Of a DNA stretch of 64,000 nt, positions 33,722 through 44,728 are shown one piece after another; position 1 is the first letter of the stretch; each line of letters opens with the position of its first letter. The notes under the pieces are model-generated. The model made no database searches. It was not told the DNA's origin and saw nothing but the letters and a program-made list of their open reading frames with translations. Made by a program: the position numbers and the translations under genes. This stretch comes from Schistocerca nitens (taxonomy: Eukaryota; Arthropoda; Insecta; Orthoptera; Acrididae): positions 128,958,521-129,022,520 of the forward strand of contig NC_064621.1 of assembly GCF_023898315.1 (NCBI RefSeq), read 5' to 3'.

Positions 33722-34950
33722 TCGTGTCATATCTGGAAACCCAGAATCTACTCTGTAGGAATCAACATGGATTCCAGAAATAGCGATCGTGTAGGACCCA
33801 ACTCGATTTATTTGTTCATGAGACCCAGAAAATATTAGATACAGGCTCCCAGGTGGATGCCGTTTTCCTTGACTTCCGGAAGGCGTCCGATACAGTTCCT
33901 GATAAACAAAGTAAGAGCCTACGGAATATCAGACCAGCTGTGTGGCTGGATTCAACAGTTTTTAGCAAACAGAACACAGCATGTTGTTCTCAATGGAGAG
34001 ACGTCTACAGACGTTAAAGAAACCTCTGGCGTGCCACAGGGGAGTGTTATGGGACCATTGCTTTTCACAATATATATAAATGACCTAGTAGATAGTGTCG
34101 GAAGTTCCACGCGGCTTTTCGCGGATGATGCTGTAGTATACAGAGAAGTCGTAGCATTAGAAAATTGCAGCGAAATGCAGGAAGATCTGCAGCGGATAGG
34201 CACTTGGTGCAGGCAGTGGCAACTGACCCTTAACATAGACAAATGCAATGTATTGCGAATACATAGAAAGAAGGATCCTTTACTGTAAGATTATATGATA
34301 GCGGAACAAACACTGGTAGCAGTTACTTGTGTAAAGTATCTGGGAGTATGCGTGCGGAACGATTTGAAGTGGAATGATCATATAAAATTAATTGTTGGTA
34401 AGGCGGGTGCCAGGTTGAGATTCATTGGGAGAATCCTTAGAAAATGTAGTCCATCAGCAAAGGAGGTGGCTTAGAAAACACTCGTTCGATCTATACTTGA
34501 GTATTGCTCATCAGTGTGGGATCCGTACCAGGTCGGGTTGACAGAGGAGATAGAGAAGATTCCAAGAAGAGCGGCTCGTTTCGTCACAGGGTTATTCGGT
34601 ACGCGCGATAGCGTTACGGAGATGTTTAGCAAACTCAAGTGGCAGACTCTGCAAGAGAGGCGCTCTGCATCGCGGTGTGGCTTGCTGTCCAGGTTTCGAG
34701 AGGGTACGTTTCTGGATATGGAATCGAATATATTGCTTCCCTCTACTTATACCTCCCGAGGAGATCACGAATGTAAAATTAGAGAGTTTCGAGCGCGCAC
34801 GGAGGCTTTCCGGCAGTCGTTCTTCCAGCGAACCATACGCGAGTGGAACAGGAAAGGGAGGTAATGACAGTGGCACGTTAAGTGCCCTCCGCCACACACC
34901 GTTTGGGTGGCTTGCGGAGTATAAATGTAGATGTAGATGTAGTCCTCAAA
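33722..34950 (+). mobile_element. CR1/L2-like non-LTR retrotransposon, 5'-truncated
   Basis: A reverse transcriptase 3' half, then the terminal sequence ccctccgccacacaccg, tggcttgcggagtataa and a short (atgtag)n tail ending near 34940. Such simple-repeat tails are usual in this group. Confidence 0.88.
33857..34864 (+). pseudogene. CR1/L2-like reverse transcriptase, C-terminal half
   Basis: This reverse transcriptase would prime on nicked target DNA. The frame 33857-34288 has ISDQLCGWIQQFLANRTQ, SGVPQGSVMGPLLFTIYIND (fingers-palm) and RLFADDAVVY (catalytic FADD). After a frame change come YLGVCVRNDLKWNDHI (near 34340) and, at 34514-34864, VWDPYQVGLTEEIEKIPRRA, ARFVTG and the C-terminal REWNRKG. 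There are breaks near 33890, 34290 and 34475. The endonuclease and first palm motif are missing or unreadable. Confidence 0.85.
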
Positions 34951-35434
34951 TGCAGTTGCTACATTCAATTAAACTGTGCACTGAACAGTCGGAAGTAATT
35001 CATCAATGTGAGTATCCCGATCTCGCAACAGGGCAGTCGTGCAATCCCCATCCAGAAAGGGCCAAAGTGAACCAGAGCGGCAGTGCCCACCTTTCAAGTT
35101 CACAGTTTATCAGTCGACTTTGACTGAACAGTGTTAGTAAAAATTCACGTAAACAACAGCTACCGCCATCATACCACATCTTTCTGAGAACCGGAGAAAA
35201 TTCTAGTCTTATGTAATATGGCCAAGTGGGTCGGAGGCTTGTAGCAGTCACTCGTAGACAAGATGCAGATAGAGCCCCAAATCGGTTTTACGGAGACTAT
35301 TCTACGGAATTGGCCTCTTATTTGGTTAGCATTTATCGCAAATCTATCGTCCAGCAGAAAGTTCCAGCGACAAGGAAAAAGCAAAGGCGAGTCCTGTATG
35401 CAGGGTGCTCCATAGATCGTTACCGGGCCAAGTA
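34951..35434. other. Unassigned sequence left of the nested region
   Basis: The part nearest 35434 probably belongs to the CR1/L2-like element that resumes at 37497, but I could not read a motif in it. A 73-codon frame at 35226-35447 ends inside the next element and is unlikely to be real. Confidence 0.35.
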
Positions 35435-35859
35435 TCGCACGAAATAAGCGTCAAAAGAAAAAACTACGAAGAACGAAACTCGTCTAGCTTGAAGGGGGAA
35501 AGCAGATGGCGCTATGTTTGGCCCGCTACATGGCGCTGCCATAGATCAAACGGATAACAACTGCGTTTTTTTTTAAATAGGAACCCCCATTTTTATTACA
35601 TATTCGTGTAGTACGTAATGAAATATGAATGTTTTAGTTGGACCACTTTTTTCGCTTTTTGATAGATGGCGCTGTAATAATCACAAACATATGGCAGTCA
35701 ATTTTAGACGGACAGTTGGCAACAGGTACGTTTTTTAAATTAAAATACAGAACGTAGGTACGTTTGAACATTTTATTTCGGTTGTTCCAATGTGATGCAT
35801 GTACCTTTGTGAAACTATCATTCCTGAGAAAGCATGCTGTTACAGCGTGATTACCTGTA

Positions 35860-36850
35860 AATACCATATTAACCCAATAAATGCTCAAAATGACGTTCCT
35901 CTCAACAGCCAATAGTTCGCCTTCCGTAATATTCGCACATGCATTGACAATGCGCTGACAAATGTTGTCAGGCATTGTCGGTGGATCACGATAGCAAGTA
36001 TCCTTCAACTATCCCCACAGAAAGAAATCCGGGGACGTCAGATCCGGTGAACGGGCGGGCCATGGTATGGTGCTTCGACGACCAATCCACCTGTCATGAA
36101 GTAAGCTATTCAATACCGCTTCAACCGCATGCGAGCTATGAGTCACACATCCATCACGTTGGAAGTACATCGCCATTCTGTCATGCAGTGAAACATCTAG
36201 TAGCAACATCGGTAGAGCAATACGTAGGAAATCAGCATACATTGCACCATTTAGACTGCCATCGATAAAATGGGGGCCAATTATCCTTCCTCCCTTAATG
36301 CCTCACCATACATTAACCCACCAAGGTCGCTGATGTTCCACTTGTTTCAGCCATCGTGGATTTTTCGTTGCCCAGTAGTGCATATTATGCCGGTTTACAT
36401 TACCGCTGTTGGTGAATGACGGCTTCGTCGCTAAATAGAACGCATGCAAAAAATCTGTCACTGTCCCATAATTTATCTCGTGCCCAGTGGCAGAACTGCA
36501 CACGACGTTCAAATTCGTCGCCATGCAATTCCTGGAGCTTAGAAATATTGTACGGGTGCAATCGATGATGTAGCATTCTCACCACCGACGTTTTTGAGAT
36601 TGCCGACTCTCGCGCAATTTGTCTGCAACTGATGTGCGGATTAGCCGCGACAGCAGCGAAAACACCTATTTGGGCATCATCATTTGTTGCAGGTCGTTGA
36701 TGACGTTTCGCACGTGGCTGAACACTTCCTGTTTCCTAAAATAACGTAACTATCCGGCGAACGGTCCGGAAACTTGGATGATGCCGCCCAGGATACCGAG
36801 CAGCACACACAGAACACGCCCGTTGGGCATTTTGATCACAATAGCCATGT
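35860..36850 (-). pseudogene. DD41D (rosa-like) mariner transposase pseudogene
   Basis: Minus-strand pieces in order: a helix-turn-helix region near 36600-36780; VLFSDEAVIH (first Asp, near 36420); HYWATKNPRWLKQVEHQRPW; then, at 36009-36242, MYFQRDGCVTHSSH (second Asp) and PWPARSPDL followed by SPDFFLWG (third Asp). Counting residues, 41 lie between the second and third Asp, the spacing I associate with the rosa-type DD41D group. Known mariners proper are DD34D. Frameshifts occur between 36242 and 36400 and upstream. Confidence 0.75.
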
Positions 36851-37100
36851 ATCAACACGATATTGACCTTTTCCGTAATTGGTAAATTGTCCATTTTAAC
36901 ACGGGTAATGTATCATGAAGCAAATACCGTCCGCGCTGGTGGAATGTTGCGTGATACACGTACTTATACGTTTGCGACTATTACAGCGCCATCTACCACA
37001 AAGCGAAAAAAGTGGTCCAACGAAACATTCATATTTGTTATCGTACTACACGAATCTGTAATAAAAATAGGGGTTTCCTATTTAAAACAACGCAGTTGAT

Positions 37101-37316
37101 TTATAATATTATTTGAAAATACAGCTCTTCGGTTGCACAGGTAAAAAATTTCCAACTTTACGAAGGTTTCAACTGCTCTAAGGCAGCCTTCACCAGAAGT
37201 AACTTCTTTTTTTTTTACCTCTGATGAAGGCTGCCTTAGAGCAGTTGAAACCTTGGTAAAGTTGGAAATTTTTTACCTGTGCAACCGAAGAGCTGTATTT
37301 TCAAGTAATATTATAA
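37101..37316. mobile_element. Foldback element inside the DD41D element
   Basis: The arms begin ttataatattatttgaaaat and end with the inverse. Arms of about 95 bp are near-perfect inverted repeats around a short spacer with a T run (37207-37216). Confidence 0.87.
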
Positions 37317-38378
37317 ATTTCGTCTACGGTTGCTGCATTATCGGCCATGTTCAAAATTGTAATAACGCAGTTGATATCCGTTTGACATATGGCAGCGCCA
37401 TCTATCGGGCCAACCATAGCGCCATGTGGTTTCCCCCTTCAAGCTAGACGAGTTTCGTTCTTCGTAGTTTTTTCTTTTTATGCTTATTTCGTGAGATGTT
37501 TGGCCCAGTCACTATCAATGGACCTCCAGCATTACAGACCAATGTCCTTAACATAAGGTTGTTACAGAGTTCTTGAGCATATTCTCATATCGAATTCAAT
37601 ACAGTTCCTTGAGAGGGAAAACTGTTTACAAATGAGCACGGATTTCGAAAGCAGCGCTCCTGTGAAATCAGCTTCCTCTTCTCGCGCACTGTAACCTGCA
37701 AGCCGAGGATGAAGCACAATTGACGGATTTCATATTCCTATATTTATGGAAAGTATTTGACACGGTGCCCCACTGCAGCTCGTTAACCAACAACGTACGA
37801 GATAGCAGACTAGGTTTCCTGGCGTATGAGCGCGTAGAAGACTTCTTAAGTAATGGAGCCCTGGACGACGAGCCTTCGTTAGGCACAAGGGTATCATCAG
37901 GAGAGCCCCAAAAAAAGTGTGATAAGACCGTTCTCACTCTGTATGTACATAAATGGTCTAGTGACCAGATTAAACAACAATTTGCGGCTGTTTGCTGATG
38001 ACAGTGTGGCGTGCGGGAAAGTGTCGTCGTTGAGTGTCTGTAGAAAGATAAACAATGATTTAGAAAAAAATTATAGGTCCAGTCATAAATGGTAGCTTAC
38101 TCTAAAGGTAGAAAAATTTATGTTAATGCGGATTAGTAGGGAAAAATGACCCTATAATTTAGGAACACAGCATTATAAATGTGCTGACCGAAAGAGTCAC
38201 ATCGATCAAACATCTAGGTGTGCCGTTTCAAAGCTATATTAAATGGAATTAGCACACGTCGACGGTAGTATTGAAGGCTAATGGTCGACTCCTCTTTACT
38301 GGGGGAATTTTAGGAAGGTGTGCTCCATGGCAAAGGTATCCGCGTTTACAAAACTTGTGCCACCAGTTCTTGTGTACT

Positions 38379-38578
38379 AAAAATGGTTCAAATGGCTTTG
38401 AGCACTATGGGACTTAACATCTGAGGTCATCAGTCCCCTAGAACTTAGAACTACTTAAACCTAACTAACCTAAGGAATCACACACATCCACGCCCGAGGC
38501 AGGATTCGAACCTGCGACCGTAGCAGATGCGCGGTTCCGGACTGAAGCGCCTAGAACCGCTCGACCACCACGGCGGGC
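38379..38578 (-). mobile_element. tRNA-derived SINE with 12-bp target duplication
   Basis: ttcttgtgtact at 38367-38378 and 38579-38590 flanks a full-length minus-strand copy inside the CR1/L2-like element. Confidence 0.93.
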
Positions 38579-38849
38579 TTCTTGTGTACTGCTCGAGTGT
38601 TTGGAACCTCACTAGGTCAGATTGAAGGAAGATCTCGAAACAATTCAGAGGTGGCCTGCTACATGTGATACATGTAGCTTCGATCAACAAGTGAGTATTG
38701 CTTCGGGAACTCAAATGGGAATCACTGGAGGGTAAATGACATTCTTCCGCCAAGTACTATTGATAAAAGTTAGCGCACAGGTTACTAAATTTGCCCGCAT
38801 AAAGATTATACTGCCACCAAAGTACACTACTGGCCATTAAAATTGTTAC

Positions 38850-39325
38850 TGTGGTGTCACCGCTAGACACCACACTTGCTAGGTGGTAACTTAAATCGGC
38901 CGCGGTCCTGTAGTACATGTCGGACCCGCGTGTCGCCACTGTGTATTCGCAAACGTAGCGCCACCACAGGGCAGGTCACAAGACACGGACTTGACCTCGC
39001 CCCAGTTGTACGGACGACATAGCTTGCGACTAGACCTACCAAGTATTCCTCTCATTTGCCGAGAGACAGATTAAATAGCCTTCAGCTAGTCCATCGCTAC
39101 TACCTAGCAAGGCGCCATGTGTATCATTGCTAATTGCTTACTACTATGCAAGAGATGTATTTCAACAAGAACAAGACTACATTAAAGTTAAGTATATTAA
39201 AATCTCTCTTCTTTTCTTTATAGTTTTTCATCCAGTCTCCTGTTTCAGAATTTACGCCTGTCTGCGTTAGTTTCGCGTGCACCTAGCCACTCATTGTGTC
39301 GAGACCTTAGGGAATCGACACAACA
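38850..39325 (+). repeat. 5' LTR of the gypsy element
   Basis: 476 bp, starting tgtggtgtcaccgctagaca and ending gaatcgacacaaca. A TATA-like attaaatagcc lies near 39070. Confidence 0.96.
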
Positions 39326-39401
39326 ATATTTTGGCGCCGAGGAGTGGTGCCGCGCCCACGTTGCAGTCTTTGTGTTATATTTGCTCTAATTTGCTTGTGT
39401 C

Positions 39402-42400
39402 ATGGCTTCGCCGCATTCTCCAGATGTACTGTCCGAATTTTTTCGCTTGCAGAATCAGCAGACGCAGGCGTTATTGGAAGCCCTTGGACAGCTCGTCCAG
39501 GGTCAACGTGCGCTGCAAACCGATGCGGCACCCGCCGCTTCATCGCTACCGCAGCCACACAACGCTGTCGCACCGCCATTTAGGCCCTTTGAGGCCACAA
39601 CCGAAAGCTGGACTGAGTGGGCCAGCCAGTTCAACTTTCACCTCACTGCTTATGGAATTCAAGGTAAAGAGCGGCAGCCGTTTTTGCTTTCTTGTGTCGG
39701 TGTGTCTACCTACCGTGTGATAGTGAAATTGTTTCCCCGACGCGACGTAGCAACTCTGTCCTACGAAGAAATTTTGTCTGCTTTGGATGCCTATTTCAAA
39801 GAAACAGTAAATGTAGTTGCCAAACGGTATACGTTTTTTCGTACAAAACGTACGGCCGGTCAGACTAACAGGGAGTGGGTCGCAACTTTGCAAGGACTTA
39901 CTAGAGACTGCGCGTTTGCCTGTGAATGTGGCCTCCCATATTCAGATACTATGGTGCGTGATGCAATTGCACAGAACGTTTCTGATGTTCGCATAAGGGA
40001 ACAGATTTTGAAGCTAGTTAATCCCTCCCTGCAACAAGTGATAGACATATTGGACAGGCAAGACACACTTGACTTTGCTCAGGAATCATTTGAACCTTCG
40101 CCTGCAGTGTGTCACATTAATCGGCCCGCCGGGCCCGCTGCACGGGACGCTAAGCGGCCCTCGCGCCCGACTTCGCTGCGGCCGCCTAGCTTGCAACCAC
40201 GTGCGCCGCGTAAGCAAGCAATTGCAGTGAAATCTTGCCCGCGGTGTGCAACTAGACATTCGCGTGAAAATTGCCCGTCGCGCCAAGCTATTTGCTTTTA
40301 CTGTCAAAAGAAAGGACATGTACAAAGTGTTTGCCAGAAAAAGTTAAGGTCAGACAATCACACAAATTCCAGGCCCTTTGCTTCGCGCCGGAATCGAACC
40401 CAGGACAATCAGGCTCGTGGACCTTCACCCATGGACATCCATGTAGTACATTCCCACCCGTCCAGTGACACTTTAGCTAACAGTGACTGTGTTCGTCCCA
40501 CCCAAAGTGTGCGTCGACGTCGCCGGAAATCCCGTAAAGTTGCAAGTGCTTCTGGACCTGTATCAGTTCAAATTGCACGAGACAGTCGCTCTTGTCGTCA
40601 ACAAGACAATAAACTTTTTGTGGACTTAGACTTTGCAGGAAAAGTGATACCATTCCAGCTCGATACCGGAGCTGCAGTTTCCTTGCTCAATCACGACACG
40701 TACAAACAACTGGGCGCCCCGCCATTGCGTGCCGCAAATGTTACGTTAACTAGTTACTCAGGACAGCATATACCTGTGTTAGGACAGTGCAGCCTTCTTG
40801 CCACATACAAGGGACAGACAAAACTTGTGTCATTTTATGTTCTTCGTTCCTCTAGTGCAGTGAACTTGTTTGGTTTAGATTTGTTTCACTTGTTTAATTT
40901 GTCTATAGTGAATCAGGTCCTATCAGTGAATCATACTGTGCCTTCCGCCAGTGTTTCTAGTCTTTGTGAAGAATTTGCAGACATTTTTGCACCGGGCCTT
41001 GGTTGCGCTAAGAACTATGAAGCGCATTTGGAACTGAAAGACAACGCGCAACCGAAATTTTTCAGAGCGCGCAATGTTCCCCACGCATTGCGTGATGAGG
41101 TCGCACGAACATTAGCCGAATTAGAATCTCAAGGTGTCATTGAACGAGTGCAGGCTTCTCTCTGGGCCTCCCCCTTAGTAATTTTGCCCAAACCTTCCGG
41201 AAAATTGAGACTTTGCGTGGACTTCAAGGCAACTGTGAATCCACAACTAGTGACTGCTACTTTTCCTTTGCCCCGCCCGGAAGATCTTTTTGACAAACTG
41301 TGCCCGGGAAAATATTTTTCAAACTTGGACCTAGCAGATGCGTACTTGCAAATACCTGTGGACGAAGAATCCCAGCGCGTCTTGGTGGTAAACACGCATC
41401 TTGGCTTGTATCGCTTCACAAGACTGCCATTCGGGTGTGCATCCGCCCCTGCTTTATTTCAGCAATATTTACAAACTATTTGTGCGTCGGTCCCTACTGC
41501 TGCGAACTATCTGGACGATATTGTAATCTCAGGAAAGACAGAAGCAGAACATTTGCAGAATCTCCGAACATTATTTCAGGTATTGCGTCAGAATGGTCTT
41601 CGCTTGAGGAAGGACAAATGTGTGTTTTTTGCTCGTGACTTGCCGTACCTGGGCCATGTCCTTAACGCCCAAGGTATACATCCGAGTCCAGAGCACCTTC
41701 GTGCCATTCAGGACTTGCCGTCACCGCAGAACTTAAAACAGCTACAGAGTGTGCTGGGTAAGGTAAATTATTATCATAGGTTTGTGCGCAATGCTTCTTC
41801 CATTTCAGCTCCGCTTCATCGCTTACGCCGTAAAGGTGTTCCGTTCGTCTGGACGACGGAATGCGAACGCGCCTTTCGCCAGTTGATATCGGCGTTACTA
41901 TCAAATACTTGCCTTACGCCATTCGATCCCCGAAAACCCCTTTTGTTGATGGTCGATGCATCGGATTTCGGGATCGGTGCTGTGCTTGCGCACAAGGATG
42001 GCTCGCATGATCGCCCTATTGCCTTTGCGTCCAAATTGCTCTCATCTGCGCAAAGAAATTATTCACAAATAGAGAAGGAAGCTTTAGCTCTCGTGTTTGG
42101 TGTTTCAAAGTTCCATGACTTCTTGTATGGTCGTCACTTTACCATCGTCACGGACCACAAACCTTTGACATCGCTTTTTCATCCGCACAAGCCTGTACCT
42201 CCACGTACAGCGCAGAAATTCATTCGCTGGTCACTTTTTCTCTCGCAGTACCGCTACGATATATTGTATCGGTCCACTGCTAAGCACGGCAACGCTGATG
42301 CGTTGTCCCGTTTGCCTGTTGCTGAGGATAAAGCATTCGATTCTTCCGAACTTGCTTGCATGTTCATTGATTCGGAAGCCGATGACGTGGTCGCATCGTT

Positions 42401-42590
42401 TCCGATTGATTTTCGTCGTGTAGCTACTGCCACAGCTGCTGACCCTGTCCTTGCTACTGTTTTGCGTTTTGTTGCTACGCAATGGCCCTTGTCAAAGTCA
42501 CGGATCGAGGATCCTTTGGTTCGCCGTTTTTTTTGCTCACAAGGAGAGGCTTTTTGTCCGACGTGGTGTTTTGTTGTTACGTTCCGATAA
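39402..42590 (+). CDS. gypsy gag-pol, N-terminal 1062 residues (Gag, protease, RT, RNase H)
   Basis: The polyprotein assembles virus-like particles and copies the element's RNA to DNA in the cytoplasm. Residues 1 to about 290 are Gag (matrix/capsid-like, Gln-rich start). A CCHC zinc knuckle lies at about 298-311 (CFYCQKKGHVQSVC). The aspartic protease active site DTGA is at about 421-424. The reverse transcriptase has LRLCVDFKATVNPQL and the catalytic YLDD at about 703-706. RNase H begins near DASDFGIG (about 852) with TDHKPL near 917. The start ATG is 76 bp past the left LTR and has no upstream in-frame rival with domains. All catalytic residues are present. The frame is lost at an eight-T run (42527-42534), before the integrase, and it stops at 42590. 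The break could be a mutation, a sequencing error or a frameshift site. Confidence 0.93.
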   Translation: MASPHSPDVLSEFFRLQNQQTQALLEALGQLVQGQRALQTDAAPAASSLPQPHNAVAPPFRPFEATTESWTEWASQFNFHLTAYGIQGKERQPFLLSCVGVSTYRVIVKLFPRRDVATLSYEEILSALDAYFKETVNVVAKRYTFFRTKRTAGQTNREWVATLQGLTRDCAFACECGLPYSDTMVRDAIAQNVSDVRIREQILKLVNPSLQQVIDILDRQDTLDFAQESFEPSPAVCHINRPAGPAARDAKRPSRPTSLRPPSLQPRAPRKQAIAVKSCPRCATRHSRENCPSRQAICFYCQKKGHVQSVCQKKLRSDNHTNSRPFASRRNRTQDNQARGPSPMDIHVVHSHPSSDTLANSDCVRPTQSVRRRRRKSRKVASASGPVSVQIARDSRSCRQQDNKLFVDLDFAGKVIPFQLDTGAAVSLLNHDTYKQLGAPPLRAANVTLTSYSGQHIPVLGQCSLLATYKGQTKLVSFYVLRSSSAVNLFGLDLFHLFNLSIVNQVLSVNHTVPSASVSSLCEEFADIFAPGLGCAKNYEAHLELKDNAQPKFFRARNVPHALRDEVARTLAELESQGVIERVQASLWASPLVILPKPSGKLRLCVDFKATVNPQLVTATFPLPRPEDLFDKLCPGKYFSNLDLADAYLQIPVDEESQRVLVVNTHLGLYRFTRLPFGCASAPALFQQYLQTICASVPTAANYLDDIVISGKTEAEHLQNLRTLFQVLRQNGLRLRKDKCVFFARDLPYLGHVLNAQGIHPSPEHLRAIQDLPSPQNLKQLQSVLGKVNYYHRFVRNASSISAPLHRLRRKGVPFVWTTECERAFRQLISALLSNTCLTPFDPRKPLLLMVDASDFGIGAVLAHKDGSHDRPIAFASKLLSSAQRNYSQIEKEALALVFGVSKFHDFLYGRHFTIVTDHKPLTSLFHPHKPVPPRTAQKFIRWSLFLSQYRYDILYRSTAKHGNADALSRLPVAEDKAFDSSELACMFIDSEADDVVASFPIDFRRVATATAADPVLATVLRFVATQWPLSKSRIEDPLVRRFFCSQGEAFCPTWCFVVTFR

Positions 42591-44055
42591 TGATCAATCC
42601 CGAGTCGTGGTCCCACGTTCGTTACAGTCCTCTGTCTTACGGCTTCTTCACCAAGGACATTGGGGTATAGTGCGAACGAAACAACTTGCTCGACAGCACT
42701 GTACTTGGTTCGGAATCGATGCTGCGATTACGAATATGTGCTCCTCTTGCGTGGCGTGTGCCGAACAACAATCCGCCCCGCCGCGGACATTCTTTGCATG
42801 GCCGAAAGCCACTTCCCCTTGGCAACGCTTGCACATCGATTTTGCTGGTCCATTCTGGAATGCTCGATGGTTGGTTGTGGTCGATGCTTTCAGTAATTTT
42901 CCTTTTGTTGTCCGGATGTCTTCCACGACGTCTTCTGCCACCATCCAAGCCTTGTCTGCTATCTTTTGCATTGAAGGTCTTCCGCAGACTATTGTTTCCG
43001 ACAATGGCCCACAATTCATGTCCGCAGAATTTCAGTCATTCTGCAAGGCCAATGGTATTCAACATCTGACATCCGCGCCGTTTTCGCCTCAGTCAAACGG
43101 TGCCGCGGAACGATTGGTCCGGACTTTCAAGTCGCAGATGTTGAAGTTGAAAGAGTCGCATTCTCGGGAGGACGCTTTGTTGCTCTTTTTGTCCTCATAT
43201 CGCTCTCAGCCCCGCGATGGTCGCTCGCCGGCTGAGTTGCTCCATGGTCGTCCTCATCGAACTCTGATGTCTTTGCTGCATCCGCCACATCAGGTTCCTG
43301 TGCAGCGGCAGACTCCTGTTTTTGCTCCTGGCGACGTTGTCTATTATCGCAACTATCGCGGTTCACAGCGTTGGCTCGCAGGGCGCATTCTTCGCTGCCT
43401 CGGCCGCGCGATGTATTTGGTTTTGGGGGCCTCTGGTGAGGTGCGTCGGCATCTCAATCAGCTGCGCCTCTGTCGTCGCCTGGGTTCTGCCGCTCCCCGT
43501 CTGCTTTCAGCGACGGAGCCGTCCGGTCAGCGCCTTGGGGACCCATCTACTGGCTCGCCTCATCCCCAGGTGTTACCGACGATGCCTTCCATTTTGCCTC
43601 ATGGCGTCGCGCCGCCGCAGCCGCCGCCGGCGCCGCCAGCAGCGGACGCTTCGCTGCAGCCGCCTCGCGCCTCCCTGGGTCACGCGCCGCCGCTTGCTTC
43701 CCGTGACCAGTCGTCCTCCGCCATGGACCTCTTGCCCGCTCCGGACCGGATGTCGTCTTCGCCCGTCGGGTGCTCCGACCACATGGAGGTCGACCCTGCG
43801 GACCCTCTCTCATTACGTGCGCATGCACCTCATGTTGACGTGCACCCTGGACTAGGTTTGCAGGCGTTTCCTAGCTCCCCTCGGACCGAATGGCCGGGTG
43901 CGGGTGGCACAGCCTCGCCTGTTGTTAGGCTCCCCACCTCATCGCATACGTCAACATGGGGTCCTCCCCACGGCGGGCGGAAGCCTTATCTCACGACCGT
44001 TCGCCGATTTGCGGGGGAGGAATGTGGTGTCACCGCTAGACACCACACTTGCTAG
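42535..44055 (+). CDS. gypsy integrase frame, ending in the 3' LTR
   Basis: This frame continues pol in the next register after the T run. The zinc-binding HHCC part is readable (LLHQGHWGIV, then CSSCVACAEQ). The catalytic core has Asp at 42838 (HIDFAG), Asp at 43000 (VSDNGPQF) and Glu at 43108 (AAERLVRTFK), with 35 residues between the last two, the expected DD35E. After the core come a PGDVVYYRNYRG-type segment and a long Pro/Ser/Ala-rich tail. The stop lies 33 bp inside the right LTR, as in related elements. No internal stop. The integrase inserts the DNA copy into nuclear DNA, giving the 5-bp duplication seen here. Confidence 0.92.
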   Translation, partial: AHKERLFVRRGVLLLRSDNDQSRVVVPRSLQSSVLRLLHQGHWGIVRTKQLARQHCTWFGIDAAITNMCSSCVACAEQQSAPPRTFFAWPKATSPWQRLHIDFAGPFWNARWLVVVDAFSNFPFVVRMSSTTSSATIQALSAIFCIEGLPQTIVSDNGPQFMSAEFQSFCKANGIQHLTSAPFSPQSNGAAERLVRTFKSQMLKLKESHSREDALLLFLSSYRSQPRDGRSPAELLHGRPHRTLMSLLHPPHQVPVQRQTPVFAPGDVVYYRNYRGSQRWLAGRILRCLGRAMYLVLGASGEVRRHLNQLRLCRRLGSAAPRLLSATEPSGQRLGDPSTGSPHPQVLPTMPSILPHGVAPPQPPPAPPAADASLQPPRASLGHAPPLASRDQSSSAMDLLPAPDRMSSSPVGCSDHMEVDPADPLSLRAHAPHVDVHPGLGLQAFPSSPRTEWPGAGGTASPVVRLPTSSHTSTWGPPHGGRKPYLTTVRRFAGEECGVTARHHTC

Positions 44056-44498
44056 GTGGTAACTTAAATCGGCCGCGGTCCTGTAGTACATGTCGGACCC
44101 GCGTGTCGCCACTGTGTATTCGCAAACGTAGCGCCACCACAGGGCAGGTCACAAGACACGGACTTGACCTCGCCCCAGTTGTACGGACGACATAGCTTGC
44201 GACTAGACCTACCAAGTATTCCTCTCATTTGCCGAGAGACAGATTAAATAGCCTTCAGCTAGTCCATCGCTACTACCTAGCAAGGCGCCATGTGTATCAT
44301 TGCTAATTGCTTACTACTATGCAAGAGATGTATTTCAACAAGAACAAGACTACATTAAAGTTAAGTATATTAAAATCTCTCTTCTTTTCTTTATAGTTTT
44401 TCATCCAGTCTCCTGTTTCAGAATTTACGCCTGTCTGCGTTAGTTTCGCGTGCACCTAGCCACTCATTGTGTCGAGACCTTAGGGAATCGACACAACA
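44023..44498 (+). repeat. 3' LTR of the gypsy element
   Basis: 476 bp; no difference from the 5' LTR found in a base-by-base reading. Confidence 0.96.
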
Positions 44499-44728
44499 GT
44501 TACACCACGAAGATTACGTTCTACAGACGCGAAATTTAACCGACAGGAAGAAGATGCTGTGATATGCAAATGATTAGCTTTTCAGAGCATTCACACAAGG
44601 CTGGAACCGGTGGCGACACCTACAACGTGCTGACGTGAGGAAAGTTTCCAACCGATTTCTCATACACAAGCAGCAGTTGACCGGCGTCGCCTGGTGAAAC
44701 GTTGTTGCAATACCTCGTCTAAGGAGGA

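Larger units (their letters stand above)
35435..37496 (-). mobile_element. DD41D mariner-like element with long TIRs
   Basis: Terminal inverted repeats of over 130 bp begin near cgaaataagc (35440) and end near gcttatttcg (37482). More inverted sequence occurs inside, around 35600-35700 and 36960-37050. TA lies at the left (35433-35434) and TG at the right. It carries a broken minus-strand transposase and a foldback element at 37101-37316, and it sits in a CR1/L2-like element. Confidence 0.85.
38850..44498 (+). mobile_element. Young Ty3/gypsy LTR retrotransposon
   Basis: It has two 476-bp LTRs that I could not tell apart by eye, a TG...CA end structure, a 5-bp target duplication gttac (38845-38849 and 44499-44503), a primer-binding-like ttggcgccgaggag just after the left LTR and a polypurine tract gcgggggaggaa at 44011-44022. 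gag-pol fills the interior. There is no envelope gene. By integrase and protease features it resembles elements annotated as K02A2.6-like (Mag-type); that placement is from memory. Confidence 0.96.

Noticed and set aside
39546..43014. Minus-strand ORFs across the gypsy element (for example 42254-42616, 42637-43014)
   Set aside because: They are antisense shadows of gag-pol and carry no domains.
42591..44055. Envelope gene downstream of the gypsy pol
   Set aside because: The frame is integrase followed by a Pro-rich tail; there is no signal peptide, fusion peptide or transmembrane segment.
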